Assembly: GCF_030915405.1 (NCBI RefSeq)
Contig: NZ_CP133262.1
Location: 2,356,001 to 2,420,000 of the forward strand
DNA: 64,000 bases
Direction: 5' to 3'
Source: Neobacillus nitrireducens
Lineage (GTDB): Bacteria; Bacillota; Bacilli; Bacillales; Cytobacillaceae
Shown: one piece after another, positions 36,790-45,543 of the stretch
Layout: each line of letters begins with the position of its first letter
Position numbering within the stretch: the stretch's first letter is position 1
Made by a program: the position numbers and the translations under genes
Notes under the pieces: model-generated
Databases searched by the model: none
Told to the model about the DNA's origin: nothing
What the model saw: only the letters and a program-made list of their open reading frames with translations

Positions 36790-36991
36790 TAAATTTAATA
36801 TTTCACTATATTAATACTGTAATTAACTAAAGTGCCGTACATTTTAGAATAATAAAAATAGGGTGATTTCCAATTTTAAGAAATGGATGAATTTATTCCA
36901 AGTTAACGGGAATGATATTGGTTAGAATTTCCTACACAGGGAGTTCTATAGAAGCTAAATAAATCAGGAAAATAAATTCGGAGGTGTATGC

Positions 36992-39271
36992 ATGCGTTAT
37001 ACAAGATTGTGGATTAGCTTAGCAATCGTATTTATTGTTTCTTTTGCAATTCTTGGATATTACGGAGGCAGACTTTATCAAACTATGCCGCCGATTCCAG
37101 ATCGAGTTGTTTCTTCTGACGGTACTGTCCTATATACAAAACAAGATATTCAAGATGGACAAAATGTTTGGCAGTCCATTGGAGGACAGGAACTGGGAAG
37201 TATTTGGGGGCACGGTGCCTATGTGGCCCCGGACTGGAATGCGGATTGGCTCCATCGGGAATCGATGTGGCTGTTAAATTACTGGGCCCAGAAAGAACGC
37301 GGGAAACAGTATTCAGCCCTTGATGATGAAACAAAGGCCGCACTAAGAGCTAGGTTAAAAAATGAAATTAGACCTAACACTTATAATAAAGAAACAAAGG
37401 AAATTACCTTATCCCCTTTAAGGATTCAAGCGATTCAACAAGTGAGTAATCATTACGCTGCATTATTTACAGATGATACTTCAGTTGATAAATTGCGAGA
37501 TGCCTATGCGATGCCAAAGAATGTCATCAAGGATGATACCCGCTTAGGTGCGTTTATCAGCTATATTTGGTGGACAACCTGGGCTACTGAAACCAATCGA
37601 CCAGGCGATAATGTTACTTACACAAATAACTGGCCAAATGAGGACCTTATTGAAAATAAAGCGACTGGTGAAATGCTTGTCTGGTCGGTTGTCAGCTTTG
37701 TACTTCTGCTTGCAGGAGTTGGCGCTCTAGCGTGGTACCACGCCACTCAAAATCATCATGATGAGGAGGAGTCCTTTCCGAAAAAAGATCCGCTATTAGC
37801 TCTGGCTGCTACCCCATCGATGAAAGCAACACAGAAATACTTCTGGGTAGTTGCTGCTTTATGGCTAGTCCAAGTGTTACTAGGTGCCGTTACCGGTCAT
37901 TATCAGGTCGAAGGAAGTGCCTTTTATGGCATCCCCATAGCTGATTATATTCCCTATTCTTTGACTAGGTCTTGGCATACTCAATTAGGTATTTTGTGGA
38001 TTGCGACAGCCTGGCTAGCCACCGGATTGTTTATTGGACCTGCCGTCTCTGGCTATGAACCAAAATTCCAGCGTTTTGGCGTGAACTTCTTATTTATTTG
38101 TTTATTAATTATTGTTGTTGGCTCGATGATTGGACAATGGATGGCTGTTCAGCAAAAACTCGGGCATGTAACCAACTTTTGGTTTGGACATCAAGGCTAT
38201 GAATATACCGACACCGGTCGCTTTTGGCAAATATTTCTAACCGTCGGATTATTTCTCTGGTTATTCCTGATGGTCCGGTCCATCTGGCCTGCTTTTAAAA
38301 ATTTAAAAGAAAGCCGCCATTTACTGGCCCTATTTTTAATTGCTTCTACGGCCATTCCAGTATTCTATATACCGGCCTTATTATGGGGGCAGCATAGTAA
38401 CCTGGCTATTGCTGAATACTGGCGCTGGTGGGTTGTCCACCTTTGGGTTGAGGGCTTCTTTGAAGTTTTCGCTACCGTGGTCATGGCCTTCCTGTTCACA
38501 AGAATGGGCTTACTGGGACTTCGGACTGCCACTACCTCTGTCCTATTTTCAACAATTATCTTCCTATTTGGGGGTATTATCGGTACGTTCCACCATTTAT
38601 ATTTTAGTGGTACACCTACCGGAGTCATCGCTTTCGGCGCAACATTTAGTGCACTTGAAGTCGTTCCACTCGTGTTAATTGGATTTGAAGCGTACGAAAA
38701 CCTGACCCGGAGTCGCGCGCGGAAGTGGGTTTCGGCCTATAAATGGCCCATCTATTTCTTTATTTCTGTTGCATTTTGGAATTTAGTCGGGGCTGGATTA
38801 TTCGGGTTCTTTATCAATCCGCCAATTTCCCTTTATTATATGCAGGGTCTTAATACGACAGCTGTTCACGGTCACACGGCCTTATTTGGTGTATACGGTA
38901 TGCTCGGTATTGGTTTAATGCTCTTCTGCCTCCGTGGTTTGACTGTCAAGAAAGAATGGAGAACAGGGCCGCTTAAACTTGCCTTTTGGGCTATAAATAT
39001 CGGGTTGGCCTTAATGGTCTTGATTAGCCTGATACCAATTGGATTAATGCAAACATGGGCAAGCGTCCAACATGGCATGTGGTATGCTCGATCTGCTGAG
39101 TTCATGTCACGGGATATTGTTCACTTCTTTGTCTGGATGCGCATCATCGGCGATACAATCTTTTCAATTGGGGCACTTGCCCTTGTATGGTTTATCATCG
39201 GTCTCAAAACAGGCTGGTCACTTACCAAGGACAGACTTGATTACGCTGAAACGGATAACAAAAACGTATAG
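36992..39271 (+). CDS. norB: Quinol-dependent nitric oxide reductase (qNor)
   Basis: 759 aa: one N-terminal membrane helix, a periplasmic-type domain of about 190 residues (SIGGQELGSIWGHGAYVAPD), then twelve further helices of the heme-copper oxidase fold. Histidine ligands visible in RSWHTQLGILW (heme), the HH pair of GTFHHLYFSGTP (non-heme iron) and HGHTALFGVYG. The fused N-terminal domain without a heme c motif marks the quinol-oxidising single-subunit form. Reduces NO to N2O for detoxification or denitrification. No nitrite reductase or norQ/D genes adjacent; monocistronic. Confidence 0.92.
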   Translation: MRYTRLWISLAIVFIVSFAILGYYGGRLYQTMPPIPDRVVSSDGTVLYTKQDIQDGQNVWQSIGGQELGSIWGHGAYVAPDWNADWLHRESMWLLNYWAQKERGKQYSALDDETKAALRARLKNEIRPNTYNKETKEITLSPLRIQAIQQVSNHYAALFTDDTSVDKLRDAYAMPKNVIKDDTRLGAFISYIWWTTWATETNRPGDNVTYTNNWPNEDLIENKATGEMLVWSVVSFVLLLAGVGALAWYHATQNHHDEEESFPKKDPLLALAATPSMKATQKYFWVVAALWLVQVLLGAVTGHYQVEGSAFYGIPIADYIPYSLTRSWHTQLGILWIATAWLATGLFIGPAVSGYEPKFQRFGVNFLFICLLIIVVGSMIGQWMAVQQKLGHVTNFWFGHQGYEYTDTGRFWQIFLTVGLFLWLFLMVRSIWPAFKNLKESRHLLALFLIASTAIPVFYIPALLWGQHSNLAIAEYWRWWVVHLWVEGFFEVFATVVMAFLFTRMGLLGLRTATTSVLFSTIIFLFGGIIGTFHHLYFSGTPTGVIAFGATFSALEVVPLVLIGFEAYENLTRSRARKWVSAYKWPIYFFISVAFWNLVGAGLFGFFINPPISLYYMQGLNTTAVHGHTALFGVYGMLGIGLMLFCLRGLTVKKEWRTGPLKLAFWAINIGLALMVLISLIPIGLMQTWASVQHGMWYARSAEFMSRDIVHFFVWMRIIGDTIFSIGALALVWFIIGLKTGWSLTKDRLDYAETDNKNV

Positions 39272-39282
39272 AAATAGCCCGC

Positions 39283-39320
39283 CCGCCTTTAGGGATTTAA
39301 CTCTGAAGGCGGCTTTTTTT
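39283..39320 (+). terminator. Terminator after norB
   Basis: CCGCCTT (39283) / AAGGCGG (39306) stem followed by CTTTTTTT. Confidence 0.85.
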
Positions 39321-39425
39321 ATGTTATGACAAACGTCAGCCTTATACTTGTCATCTCCTTGTCATTGAATAGTTGGAGGTGTTTAGATATATTAAACTAA
39401 TTGAGATTTCTTTGGAGGTTAAAAA

Positions 39426-40418
39426 ATGAACGAATCATTTAAGGCATTTGTAGTCGACAAAACAGATAGTGACTTCACTGTAAACATAAAAGAATTAACC
39501 CTTCAAGACCTTCCGGCGGGTGACGTCCTAATCAAGGTCAGTTATTCAAGTATCAACTATAAGGATGGATTGGCTAGCACCCCTGATGGGAAAATTGTCA
39601 GAGCCTATCCCTTCATTCCGGGAATCGACCTGGCGGGTGTGGTGGTCCGTTCGAATGATACCCGTTTTAAAGAAGGCGATGAAGTGATTGCTACTAGTTA
39701 TGAGATTGGTGTTTCCCATTTTGGCGGCTATAGTGAATATGCCCAGATCCCTGCTGATTGGGTTGTACCATTGCCTGAGGGTTTATCGTTAAAAGAAGCG
39801 ATGGTTTATGGTACCGCTGGGTTTACAGCAGCATTATCGGTTCAACGCTTAGAGGAAAATGGAGTAACACCTGATAAAGGAAGTGTTCTTGTTACTGGGG
39901 CTACAGGCGGGGTTGGCAGTATTGCTGTGGCCATACTTGCGAAACGCGGTTATCATGTAGTTGCAAGTACCGGTAAACAATCCGAACATGATTTCCTTAT
40001 TGACTTAGGAGCAAGCGAGATTCTTTCCCGTGAAGATGTGACTGGTGAAAAAATAAGAGCGTTAGATAAGCAGCTTTGGGCGGCCGCAGTCGATCCAGTT
40101 GGCGGCAAAACACTTGCCTCCATCCTTAGCAAAATATCTTACAACGGCTCGGTGGCAGTTAGCGGTCTTACCGGTGGCGGCGATGTCCCTACCACGGTAT
40201 TCCCTTTCATCCTAAGAGGAATCAATTTACTCGGTATCGATTCTGTTTATTGTCCAATGGAAACAAGAATTGCCTTGTGGAAGCGGATGGGTTCTGACTT
40301 TAAACCAGATCATTTATTAAACGTTATGACAAAGGAAGTAACCCTTGAAGAATTGCCAAATTATTTATCAGCAATTCTTAAAGGTGAAGCACGGGGCAGA
40401 ACCATCGTAAAATTATAA
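39426..40418 (+). CDS. yhfP: YhdH/YhfP-family NADPH quinone/acrylyl-CoA reductase
   Basis: 330 aa zinc-independent medium-chain reductase. SSINYKDGLA near residue 40 and PGIDLAGVV near residue 66 are the family signature; the NADP-binding turn is VTGATGGVGSIAV near residue 155. Members reduce acrylyl-CoA or quinones. TTTGGAGGTTAAAAA precedes the ATG. Alone between two terminators. The specific substrate here is unknown. Confidence 0.88.
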   Translation: MNESFKAFVVDKTDSDFTVNIKELTLQDLPAGDVLIKVSYSSINYKDGLASTPDGKIVRAYPFIPGIDLAGVVVRSNDTRFKEGDEVIATSYEIGVSHFGGYSEYAQIPADWVVPLPEGLSLKEAMVYGTAGFTAALSVQRLEENGVTPDKGSVLVTGATGGVGSIAVAILAKRGYHVVASTGKQSEHDFLIDLGASEILSREDVTGEKIRALDKQLWAAAVDPVGGKTLASILSKISYNGSVAVSGLTGGGDVPTTVFPFILRGINLLGIDSVYCPMETRIALWKRMGSDFKPDHLLNVMTKEVTLEELPNYLSAILKGEARGRTIVKL

Positions 40419-40430
40419 AAATTCGATTCT

Positions 40431-40456
40431 GAGATGACTTTGATCATCTCTTTTCT
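40431..40456 (+). terminator. Terminator after the yhfP homologue
   Basis: GAGATGA-CTTTGA-TCATCTC followed by TTTTCT. Confidence 0.75.
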
Positions 40457-40504
40457 ATTCTTTTAGGACAATCAGACATGGGCAGTCTATAGGCATTCGC
40501 CGTT

Positions 40505-40531
40505 ACTCCTTTCAAACACCTACATAATCTA
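40505..40531 (+). promoter_or_regulatory. Sigma-K-type promoter
   Basis: AC (40505-40506), 16-nt spacer, CATAATCTA (40523-40531), matching the sigma-K pattern AC-N16-CATAnnnTA exactly. An inverted repeat TGGTATTTACCA (40534-40545) covers the predicted transcription start. Directs late mother-cell expression during sporulation. Confidence 0.65.
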
Positions 40532-40564
40532 TATGGTATTTACCACATAAGGAGAGATGCCTAA

Positions 40565-40945
40565 ATGAATCCGTATGGTTATTATCAAATGCCTCAAATG
40601 CCGATTGATCAAAATGTCTATGTCCAACCAGAACAAATGAATTACTATGGTCAACCGGAACATGTAAATTACTACGAGCAACCAGAATCATTTAATCACT
40701 TTGTACAGACTGAGCAATTTAATCCCTATTTACCGGAACAATACGATCCTGCAAGACAGCCACAGCAGATTGAACGCAGGCTGAATCAACTGGAGAGGGC
40801 TAATGAACGCCAAGAACGGGAGATCAATCAACTACAACGCCAAGTAGCCCAACTTGACCGCCGGCTTCAACGGGTGAATCAACGCCTGCGTGCCGTTGAA
40901 AGAAGATTTAACTTCCCATTCACACCATTTGACGGAGATTATTAA
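40565..40945 (+). CDS. Tyr/Gln-rich coiled-coil protein, probable spore coat or crust component
   Basis: 126 aa. Residues 1-65 are rich in Tyr, Gln, Asn and Pro with a repeated YxQPE-type phrase (YVQPEQMNYY, YGQPEHVNYY, YEQPESFNHF); residues 70-112 are an Arg/Gln/Leu heptad coiled coil (IERRLNQLERANERQEREI); the tail is aromatic (FNFPFTPFDGDY). ATG follows AAGGAGAGATGCCTAA. The sigma-K promoter and low-complexity aromatic composition fit a coat/crust protein, but I do not recognise a named family. Confidence 0.7.
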   Translation: MNPYGYYQMPQMPIDQNVYVQPEQMNYYGQPEHVNYYEQPESFNHFVQTEQFNPYLPEQYDPARQPQQIERRLNQLERANERQEREINQLQRQVAQLDRRLQRVNQRLRAVERRFNFPFTPFDGDY

Positions 40946-41020
40946 GAAAAGCTTGAAGAACCGGACACGCGCCTAACGGGATCCGTTAACTATCGTAAAC
41001 ATTAAAAATGTAATGCAAAA

Positions 41021-41059
41021 AGACCTTCAAATTGAATGGTAATTTGGAGGTCTATTTTT
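41021..41059 (+). terminator. Terminator after the putative spore protein gene
   Basis: AGACCTTCAAATT / AATTTGGAGGTCT with a 7-nt loop, followed by ATTTTTG. Confidence 0.85.
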
Positions 41060-41236
41060 GTTTTCGATAATTATTTTGGGGGGATTTGTAGTGCGATTTG
41101 TATTTTAAAATGTGGGGGTACAATAGCCAGTGTACCTCAGCAAAATACACTACATTTTTACTTACAAATTGATATACAGAAAATATTGGTTAGGCTCTGC
41201 TCTAACTGAATGTTGATTTCACTGTGTTTGAAAAAT

Positions 41237-41480
41237 AAACGGAGAAAATCCGGCTAAATTGGGAAATACCCATATTTCCTTAAAAATAAGGGGAGTTTTT
41301 CCGCTTATATGATCCAAATCTTTAGATTTTGTCTTAGTTAGAGGAGTTAACAGGAATATCTCCGCTTATATCTGCTTCTTTAGCTTCCTCTCTAAACATT
41401 AGACGGAAATTTTCCGCCTATGATTTCTCATACCTAGGAAAAATCGATACGATAAGGCGGAAATGGTTTGCATTTCCCTG
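41237..41480. repeat. Degenerate repeat with TCCGCTTAT core in a 770-bp gene-poor gap
   Basis: Imperfectly symmetrical units such as GGGGAGTTTTTCCGCTTAT, GGAATATCTCCGCTTAT and CGGAAATTTTCCGCCTAT, with CCG at 41250, 41301, 41362 and 41414 (51-61-bp spacing) and a GGCGG start of another at 41457. Each unit pairs GGA with TCC locally. No supported gene lies between 40946 and 41722. Confidence 0.65.
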
Positions 41481-41549
41481 TGCAAATTGACATTTTACGA
41501 TAGGAAACGGAACCCTTTAACACGCGTCCCGGTTCTTATTACGTTCCTT

Positions 41550-41599
41550 AACCTACATTGTCAGATTCTTTTCGTATTCTCAACCTACATCGTCAGATT
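41550..41599. repeat. Two 18-bp direct repeats
   Basis: AACCTACATTGTCAGATT at 41550 and AACCTACATCGTCAGATT at 41582, 32 bp apart, one mismatch. In the same gene-poor gap, upstream of the small ORF and tnrA. Confidence 0.7.
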
Positions 41600-41722
41600 T
41601 TTTCCCCACCCCAAGTTAAGAAATCAAATATCCTGTCAGTTTATCTAACAATACCCCTGACAGGATGTGAAAATTCAGTTAATTTCTTATTATAAACCTC
41701 ATGAAAGAAAGGAAGATTTCAA

Positions 41723-41860
41723 ATGTATCGAAGAAACGATATAAAACTCGCTGAAAGAATCCTTCAATTAGATAAATTAAGAGATGAGCTGTATGAAGAA
41801 CTTATGAAAACAATGGGCTCGCAAGCGAACGAACTTTTAAGGAGATTACAAAATTATTAA
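41723..41860 (+). CDS. Small ORF, 45 aa, helical
   Basis: ATG 41723 with GAAAGGAAGATTT upstream, stop at 41858-41860. The product (begins MYRRNDIKLAERILQLDKLR) is highly charged and should form one long amphipathic helix. Size and Leu/Glu pattern recall Spo0E-like small proteins, but the SQELD signature is absent, so I do not assign it. Coding status rests on the ribosome site and amino-acid composition. Confidence 0.5.
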   Translation: MYRRNDIKLAERILQLDKLRDELYEELMKTMGSQANELLRRLQNY

Positions 41861-41885
41861 TTTCCGTTTGAAAATACTAGTCCCA

Positions 41886-41908
41886 TGTAAGGAAATCTAA
41901 CATATAAT
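41886..41908 (+). promoter_or_regulatory. TnrA/GlnR box and -10 of tnrA (autoregulation)
   Basis: TGTAAGGAAATCTAACA (41886-41902) matches the TGTNA-N7-TNACA consensus completely; TATAAT follows at once (41903-41908). TnrA in B. subtilis activates its own gene; here the box abuts the -10, which would favour repression or a GlnR-type effect instead. Confidence 0.8.
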
Positions 41909-41957
41909 ATAATAAAGAGAAAAATATGTAAAAATTAGGGTGTGGTGAGCAAATAAA

Positions 41958-42284
41958 ATGGGAAAAGATATGTCTTATAAAGATAAAAAGGTTATTACCA
42001 TCGGAATCGTCAGGGACCTCACTGGTCTCTCCGAACGACAAATACGGTATTACGAAGAACGGAAGCTTATTTTTCCTGAAAGGTCTGCTGGAGGAAGCCG
42101 CAAATTCTCCTTTTCAGATGTGGAATTACTGATGGACATCGCCAATAAGATTGAAGACGGAGTTCAAACACATGATATTAGGAAAGAGATGCTTCGCGAA
42201 CAAAAGAAGCATAATCAAGAAGATGTCCGCAGAAAGATGATTCAAGGACAGCTAAACGCCCAATTTGGTTTACGGAAAAAGTAA
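41958..42284 (+). CDS. tnrA: Nitrogen regulator TnrA (MerR family)
   Basis: 108 aa. MerR-type winged helix at the N-terminus ([13 protein letters not shown] near residues 26-38) and the short C-terminal segment [13 protein letters not shown] that feedback-inhibited glutamine synthetase grips in TnrA. No effector domain beyond that, as expected. Activates nitrogen-scavenging genes and represses glutamate synthesis when glutamine is scarce. amtB, a classic target, is the next gene. GlnR is the close alternative, but N-terminal [13 protein letters not shown] and the C-terminal tail favour TnrA. Confidence 0.9.
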   Translation: MGKDMSYKDKKVITIGIVRDLTGLSERQIRYYEERKLIFPERSAGGSRKFSFSDVELLMDIANKIEDGVQTHDIRKEMLREQKKHNQEDVRRKMIQGQLNAQFGLRKK

Positions 42285-42300
42285 AGAACTCATCTTTCTT

Positions 42301-42333
42301 CCCATTCCTTCTATAAAAAGGGATGGGCTTTTT
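42301..42333 (+). terminator. Terminator after tnrA
   Basis: CCCATTCC / GGATGGG stem with wobble pairing, followed by CTTTTTC. Confidence 0.75.
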
Positions 42334-42456
42334 CATTCCTTCCTCTCCAGCAACGAACAAGATGGTATTATCCCCCTCTTTTAAAAACCATGTTAGATTT
42401 CCTTCCAAACTTATAGAAACCATCACAGAATCATGTAAGAATACTAACATACCGAA

Positions 42457-42473
42457 TGTTAAGAAAATTAACA
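42457..42473 (+). promoter_or_regulatory. TnrA/GlnR box upstream of amtB
   Basis: TGTTAAGAAAATTAACA fits TGTNA-N7-TNACA. A 16-nt near-copy TGTAAGAATACTAACA lies at 42434-42449 and a weaker one at 42391-42407. The promoter hexamers are not obvious, so which box activates and which represses is unresolved. Confidence 0.75.
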
Positions 42474-42495
42474 TCATTTATAAGGGGGAGAATAA

Positions 42496-43755
42496 ATGGA
42501 TACTTTATTCTTAATGAACAGTCTTTGGGTAATGCTAGGTGCGATACTTGTCATTTTAATGATCGGCGGGTTCATCCTATTAGAAACAGGTTCCACCCGC
42601 ATGAAAAACGCAGGACATATTGCCGGTAAAACTATTCTCACATTTAGTATAAGCTCGATCGTATTTTGGGCAGTTGGATTCGGATTAATATTCGGTAAAG
42701 GAAATACACTCATAGGATTTTCGGATTTCTTATACTCCGGCTATGATATCGATACTTTATCACTCTCTGGGTCAGTTTTCTTTTTATTCCAATTAGCTTT
42801 TGCAGGGATTTCCTTAACGATTGCTTTTGGCGGTTTTGCTGAACGAGCAAAATTAGGAGTTTATCTCGTATTCGCAGTGTTATTTTCTGTCATTGTCTAT
42901 CCTCCAATTGCCCACTGGATTTGGGGCGGCGGCTGGTTAGCTGGGATGGGCCAACAAGACTTTGCCGGTTCAACAGTTGTTCACTTAACTGGTGCCATGG
43001 CGGCATTGGCAGCGACGATTCTATTAAAACCACGGATTGGAAAATTTAATAAAGATGGTTCCGCCAATAATTTAGCGGGGCATAACCAAGTATTTACGGC
43101 ATTAAGTGTTTTACTTTTATGGGTTGGCTGGTTCGGATTTAACGCAGGCAGTACATTATCCGTTGACAAAGGCTTCTTCGGTTTCGTCGCACTAAACACA
43201 AACCTTGGTGCTGCTGCTGGTACTGTTGCAGCCATGATTATTTCTTGGATCGTATTGGGTAAGGCTGATGTTCCAATGATGTTAAACGGGGCATTAGCAG
43301 GGCTTGTAGCCATTACAGCATCCTGTGCGTTTGTTGATACCTGGGCCGCTGTGCTGATTGGTTTTATCTCTGGAATTCTTGTATTTTACAGCATTATCTT
43401 CTTTGAGAAAAAAGGAATTGACGATCCGATTGCGGCCCTCTCTGTCCACGGTACAGCTGGTGTCTGGGGAACATTATCCACTGGTTTCTTTGCAACCAAG
43501 GAATTAGCCACAGTTGGAAAACCCGGATTATTTTATGGTGGCGGCTTCCACCAATTAGGGGTTCAAGCATTAGGCGTTATTGCCTCCGGTGCCTTCGCTC
43601 TCATTGCATCCTTTATCCTACTTGCTATTATTAAAAAAGCAATGAATGGCTTGCGTGTCACAGAGGAAGAAGAGATTATCGGCTTAGATATGAGCGAGCA
43701 TGGAAGCTATGGTTACCCAGAGTTACTTAAAGCAGAACAAACAAATGCTCTTTAA
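42496..43755 (+). CDS. amtB: Ammonium transporter AmtB/NrgA
   Basis: 419 aa with eleven predicted membrane helices. Amt signature DFAGSTVVHLTGAMAAL near residue 155 carries the first pore histidine; the second is in SVHGTAGVWGTLSTG near residue 315. Conducts ammonium under nitrogen limitation. In B. subtilis the partner nrgB (a GlnK-type PII protein) follows, but here the gene is followed by a terminator and a DUF294 nucleotidyltransferase. ATG 42496 after AAGGGGGAGAATAA. Confidence 0.95.
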   Translation: MDTLFLMNSLWVMLGAILVILMIGGFILLETGSTRMKNAGHIAGKTILTFSISSIVFWAVGFGLIFGKGNTLIGFSDFLYSGYDIDTLSLSGSVFFLFQLAFAGISLTIAFGGFAERAKLGVYLVFAVLFSVIVYPPIAHWIWGGGWLAGMGQQDFAGSTVVHLTGAMAALAATILLKPRIGKFNKDGSANNLAGHNQVFTALSVLLLWVGWFGFNAGSTLSVDKGFFGFVALNTNLGAAAGTVAAMIISWIVLGKADVPMMLNGALAGLVAITASCAFVDTWAAVLIGFISGILVFYSIIFFEKKGIDDPIAALSVHGTAGVWGTLSTGFFATKELATVGKPGLFYGGGFHQLGVQALGVIASGAFALIASFILLAIIKKAMNGLRVTEEEEIIGLDMSEHGSYGYPELLKAEQTNAL

Positions 43756-43764
43756 ATAATTCAA

Positions 43765-43799
43765 AAAGTGTGCAAGACCCATTTAGGGCTTGTACACTT
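43765..43799 (+). terminator. Terminator after amtB
   Basis: AAAGTGTGCAAG / CTTGTACACTTT stem with CC/GGG extension, then CTAGACTTTTTT. Confidence 0.8.
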
Positions 43800-43829
43800 T
43801 CTAGACTTTTTTAAGCGGAGGTGAACAAT

Positions 43830-44777
43830 ATGACCTATTCAGGAATTACTGATTATAAAAAGAATCATATGAAGGACGCTGCCAAGGATCATTTTAAACT
43901 AAACAAACTCCATGACATTTTAATCAAACAAGTTTTGGATATTTCCCTAAAAGAAGTGATCGCCAGATATGGTCCCCCGCCTGCAGCCTTTTCCTTTTTT
44001 GTAATGGGGAGTGCAGGACGTTTCGAACAATCCATATGGAGCGACCAGGACCACGGCATCATTTATCTCGATTCAACTACGGAAGCAAAGACTTACTTTT
44101 TATCATTAGGCAAGGAAATTTCAAGAGGCCTCTATCAGGTTGGTTATCCTTATTGCGACGGGGGTGTCATGGCCGGGAATCCGTTCTGGTGTAAATCAAA
44201 TACCGAATGGCAGAAACAAGTAAAAAGCTGGGCACTAGACGCGTCTTGGGAATCGTTACGCTATCTACTTATTTTAATTGATGGACGTTCAATATATGGG
44301 CAGCATCAGCTCTTGGAACAACTAAAGAGCTTGGTTTATCAAACCGTTCAAAAAGAACAGCTTTTACCTAGACTGACAACCAATACGCTTCATATCAAAA
44401 AAGGAATTGGCGTATTAGGTCAGCTTTTAGTAGAGACACACGGGGCACATACCGGATCTCTCAATATTAAAGAGACTGCCCTCTTTCCATATGTGAATGC
44501 TGCTCGTTTAATGGCGGTGAAGGAGAATCTACAGGAGACCTCTACTCTATCAAGGCTCGACAAACTACAAATAGATAACAGGGGCTTATATAAAGCGATG
44601 TTTTTAAAATTATTAAACTATCGTCTTCTTCATGCCAGCCAGACAGACTATGACTCTGGTCACTATTTACCGATAGACATCCTAGCAAAAGAGCAAAAAA
44701 ATGAACTAAAAGACATCATAAAGCACGGGGTGACTCTTCATCAACTCGTAAGAAAATTAGTCGAAAAGGAGGGATAA
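43830..44777 (+). CDS. DUF294 nucleotidyltransferase-like protein
   Basis: 315 aa from ATG 43830 (GGAGGTGAACAAT before it; the longer frame begins with a GTG inside that site). The nucleotidyltransferase motif GSAGRFEQSIWSDQDHGIIY near residue 60 has the GS and DxD metal ligands of the GlnD/KNTase fold, and the C-terminal 140 residues correspond to the DUF294_C helical domain. Substrate unknown; related genes elsewhere carry CBS domains and pair with a DnaQ-like exonuclease, as here (2-bp gap to the next gene). Confidence 0.85.
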   Translation: MTYSGITDYKKNHMKDAAKDHFKLNKLHDILIKQVLDISLKEVIARYGPPPAAFSFFVMGSAGRFEQSIWSDQDHGIIYLDSTTEAKTYFLSLGKEISRGLYQVGYPYCDGGVMAGNPFWCKSNTEWQKQVKSWALDASWESLRYLLILIDGRSIYGQHQLLEQLKSLVYQTVQKEQLLPRLTTNTLHIKKGIGVLGQLLVETHGAHTGSLNIKETALFPYVNAARLMAVKENLQETSTLSRLDKLQIDNRGLYKAMFLKLLNYRLLHASQTDYDSGHYLPIDILAKEQKNELKDIIKHGVTLHQLVRKLVEKEG

Positions 44778-44778
44778 C

Positions 44779-45510
44779 ATGAGAATGAATGATTTGGCAC
44801 AATATTTCAGGCAAATCTCCGGCAAAGTTAGTTCTAGTATTTATGCCGGGATTCAAGGGCAAGGCAATCTACAACATCGCTCATTCATCCGGCAGCTTCA
44901 GAAAGAAATGAAAGAAAAAAATAACTTAGATACCCCGCTTAACGAATTAGAAGTCGTCATATTTGATTTAGAAACGACTGGTTTTTACCCAGAAAAAGGA
45001 GATCGGGTCCTATCAATTGGAGCGGTTAAAATGATTGGTCAGCATATTGAAGAGGATGACACATTCTATTCTCTCGTAAAGTCAGACCTCCCCTTATCCG
45101 AAGAAATCATAAATTTAACCAATATTGATGAGAAGCATTTATGTGAGGCCCCGGAAGCCAAGGATGTTTTAATTCAATTTTTCAACTATGCAGAAAGCCA
45201 TATTCTGGTCGCGCACCACTCAAAACACGAAAAGTCCTTTATGCAAAAAATGACATGGGATTTATTAAAGACTCGGTTTGAACATCGAATCATCGATACG
45301 TCTTTCTTAATTCGTCTATCAGATCCTGCCATGAAGTCATTGTCACTTGAGGAAGTTTGCAATAACTGCGGAATTACCATTAAAGACCGCCACCATGCAC
45401 TTGGCGATGCGATCATGACAGCCCAAATTTGGGCAAACTATTTAAACATAGCTCAAAAAAGCGGATATAGTAATTTACGAGAAGTGTATGAACATCTTGC
45501 AAAGCTTTGA
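44779..45510 (+). CDS. DnaQ-like 3'-5' exonuclease
   Basis: 243 aa. Exo I motif FDLETTGF near residue 60, Exo II within VAHHSKHEKSFM near residue 145 and Exo III HHALGDA near residue 207 (DEDDh type). Resembles the proofreading subunit of DNA polymerase III but stands alone; the N-terminal 50 residues are an extra helical segment. Follows the DUF294 gene immediately with AGGAGGGATAAC, so they are cotranscribed. ATG 44785 is a possible alternative start. Confidence 0.88.
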   Translation: MRMNDLAQYFRQISGKVSSSIYAGIQGQGNLQHRSFIRQLQKEMKEKNNLDTPLNELEVVIFDLETTGFYPEKGDRVLSIGAVKMIGQHIEEDDTFYSLVKSDLPLSEEIINLTNIDEKHLCEAPEAKDVLIQFFNYAESHILVAHHSKHEKSFMQKMTWDLLKTRFEHRIIDTSFLIRLSDPAMKSLSLEEVCNNCGITIKDRHHALGDAIMTAQIWANYLNIAQKSGYSNLREVYEHLAKL

Positions 45511-45515
45511 GCCTC

Positions 45516-45543
45516 AAAAAACTATCTTAAACTAGTTTTTTCT
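45516..45543 (+). terminator. Terminator after the exonuclease gene
   Basis: AAAAACTA-TCTTAAAC-TAGTTTTTTC. Confidence 0.7.

Noticed and set aside
36780-36803. AAATATT/AATATTT inverted repeat between ABC copy 2 and norB, as an NsrR operator
   Set aside because: Pure A/T symmetry is easy to get by chance in this region, it is about 190 bp from norB, and it overlaps the -35 of the opposite gene.
41463-41648. 61-aa reading frame in the gene-poor gap
   Set aside because: Runs through the AACCTACAT repeats, lacks a good ribosome site and has no protein-like pattern.
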